The notes beneath the pieces were generated by a model. That model had not been told where the DNA came from. It was given only the letters and a program-made list of their open reading frames with translations, and did not search any database. A program made the translations under genes and the position numbers. From a virus: 45,214 nt of DNA. Below, piece after piece: positions 44,472-45,214 of this stretch; the stretch's first letter is position 1; each line of letters starts with the position of its first letter. The stretch spans positions 1-45,214 of IMG/VR virus record IMGVR_UViG_3300024358_000407; one strand, written 5' to 3'.

Positions 44472-45027
44472 TCATTAATACTTTAAGTTTTAAACTTTCT
44501 AAATCTTCTATTGAATTTATCTCATTTGGAAATTTTTCATATTCATAATCGACTTGAATATCAGTAATTCCTTGAGTAAATTCATTTTTAATAGCATCTC
44601 CAATAAACACATTAATACCGGAAAAAATTTCTAAACCTTCTATAGAAATTCTAAATCTAGTTGGACCATTGAACATTAGATGTTCGTAGTCTAATGGATT
44701 ACTGGAGTCTACAATAATAGGAAATGGTACAGATTTTATCTCTCCATTTTCTATTACGGCTACAGGTTCGGAAATAGGTTGAACCATTGTTGCTGTACCT
44801 TCAATACCGTTAAACAATGCAGGATATGTAGCAGTACAATGAGTTAATGTAATACTACCGTTTATAACATTGATAACAATATTGTTACTACCGTGCAATT
44901 TTGTATTGGTTACAAATGAAAACAACTCGTCAGTACCGACTGATACAGGTTCACCGTTAATGTTAACGGTATATTCTGTATTCGGTGATCTAGTACCGTA
45001 TATACGCAATGTTCTAAATGTATCCAT
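44449..45027 (-). CDS. Hypothetical phage protein, stop codon inside tRNA-Glu
   Basis: A 192-residue beta-rich acidic protein (MDTFRTLRIYGTRSPNTEYT ..., then INVINGSITLTHCTATYP and TRFRISIEGLEIFSG). AAGGA lies about 5 nt upstream. It resembles virion-associated or baseplate-type orphans in composition but has no named domain. The final codons and TAG lie in the D arm of tRNA-Glu(TTC), so RNase P cleavage of the tRNA would leave the mRNA without a stop codon. It lies between tRNA-Asn and tRNA-Glu on one transcript. Confidence 0.7.
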   Translation of the reverse strand: MDTFRTLRIYGTRSPNTEYTVNINGEPVSVGTDELFSFVTNTKLHGSNNIVINVINGSITLTHCTATYPALFNGIEGTATMVQPISEPVAVIENGEIKSVPFPIIVDSSNPLDYEHLMFNGPTRFRISIEGLEIFSGINVFIGDAIKNEFTQGITDIQVDYEYEKFPNEINSIEDLESLKLKVLMSSIRLSV

Positions 45028-45039
45028 ACTTTCCTTAAC

Positions 45040-45114
45040 TGGCTCCGAAGGCAGGGATCGAACCTGCGACCAATTGATTAACAGTCAACTGCACTACCGC
45101 TGTGCTACTTCGGA
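45040..45114 (-). tRNA. tRNA-Asn(GTT)
   Basis: Acceptor TCCGAAG/CTTCGGA, D stem GCAC/GTGC, anticodon arm GTTGA CTGTTAA TCAAT, T arm GCAGG TTCGATC CCTGC, G-CCA encoded. It is the regular Asn tRNA of the array. Confidence 0.95.
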
Positions 45115-45122
45115 ATAAAACT

Positions 45123-45197
45123 TGGCGGTCCCAAGGGGTAACGATCCCCTTCTTCGAGCGTGACAGGCTCGTGTGCGTCCATGAACACTTTGAGACC
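45123..45197 (-). tRNA. tRNA-Asp(GTC)
   Basis: Acceptor GGTCTCA/TGGGACC, anticodon arm CGAGC CTGTCAC GCTCG, T arm AGGGG ATCGTTA CCCCT with an atypical loop, G-CCA encoded. Confidence 0.92.
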
Positions 45198-45202
45198 AAT
45201 TC

Positions 45203-45214
45203 TGGTGGAAGTGG
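45203..45214 (-). tRNA. Partial tRNA at right edge (3' end only)
   Basis: The last 12 nt read as the complement of an acceptor strand followed by A-CCA on the minus strand, spaced from the previous tRNA as elsewhere in the array. Identity cannot be determined. Confidence 0.45.

Overview
The window reads as part of a large tailed bacteriophage genome, most likely a myovirus related to the T4-like phages of marine bacteria. The evidence is: AT-rich DNA; genes packed end to end with 1-30 nt overlaps; two tail-fibre-like proteins; ThyX; many small conserved phage orphans; T4-type late promoter octamers (TATAAATA); and more than 30 tRNA genes, most with an encoded CCA. The host cannot be read from the sequence. 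The left end cuts through a CDS and the right end through what looks like another tRNA.

Layout. (1) 1-10.1 kb, all minus strand: a surface or sugar group (glycosyltransferase-like protein, KdsA, GT42/DUF115-like protein), QueD, a tail fibre, ThyX, a cupin, a fibre-like coiled-coil protein, a histone-H1-like protein and several orphans. (2) 10.3-32.4 kb: a mosaic cassette of enzymes unusual for a phage. It holds eight radical-SAM proteins (three paralogous pairs or groups plus one B12-binding type), five Fe(II)/2-oxoglutarate oxygenase-like proteins, two SGNH hydrolases, a glycine-amidinotransferase-like enzyme, a QueC-like PP-loop enzyme, a compact PLP-dependent enzyme, a methyltransferase-like protein, a kinase-fold-like protein, a Rossmann protein, two GNAT-fold proteins and a membrane fatty-acid desaturase. 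(3) 32.4-36.3 kb, minus strand: tail fibre, metallophosphoesterase, metalloprotease-like protein, dual-specificity phosphatase and a 72-residue IF-1. (4) 36.3-45.2 kb: a dense minus-strand tRNA array interrupted by a few proteins (two more 2OG oxygenases, a DUF6065-like protein, an HNH endonuclease and small orphans) and by structured noncoding blocks. The largest block, about 1.1 kb at 40.6-41.72 kb, carries an embedded tRNA-Asn-like fold and closely matches what is known of GOLLD-type giant phage RNAs.

Regulation visible in the sequence. Five minus-strand sigma70 promoters have perfect TTGACA and TATAAT boxes with exactly 17-bp spacers. They precede two left-arm genes, the metalloprotease gene, the IF-1 operon, and the tRNA-Leu plus giant-RNA unit. 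T4-like late octamers (TATAAATA or one mismatch) sit before queD, before the tail fibre at 32.5-33.8 kb and inside or at the edges of the enzyme cassette. This suggests that the RNA and translation functions are expressed early and the cassette late. Two factor-independent terminators bracket the tail-fibre region.

How the genes may work together (inference). The cassette looks like a biosynthetic or modification pathway in which radical-SAM enzymes supply C-C or C-H chemistry, 2OG enzymes hydroxylate, SGNH, GNAT and methyltransferase-like enzymes trim or decorate, and the amidinotransferase transfers an amidino group. The substrate is unknown and may be a peptide, a sugar or lipid surface polymer, or a small molecule. 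IF-1 together with a probable initiator tRNA and the tRNA array points to extensive phage control of translation.
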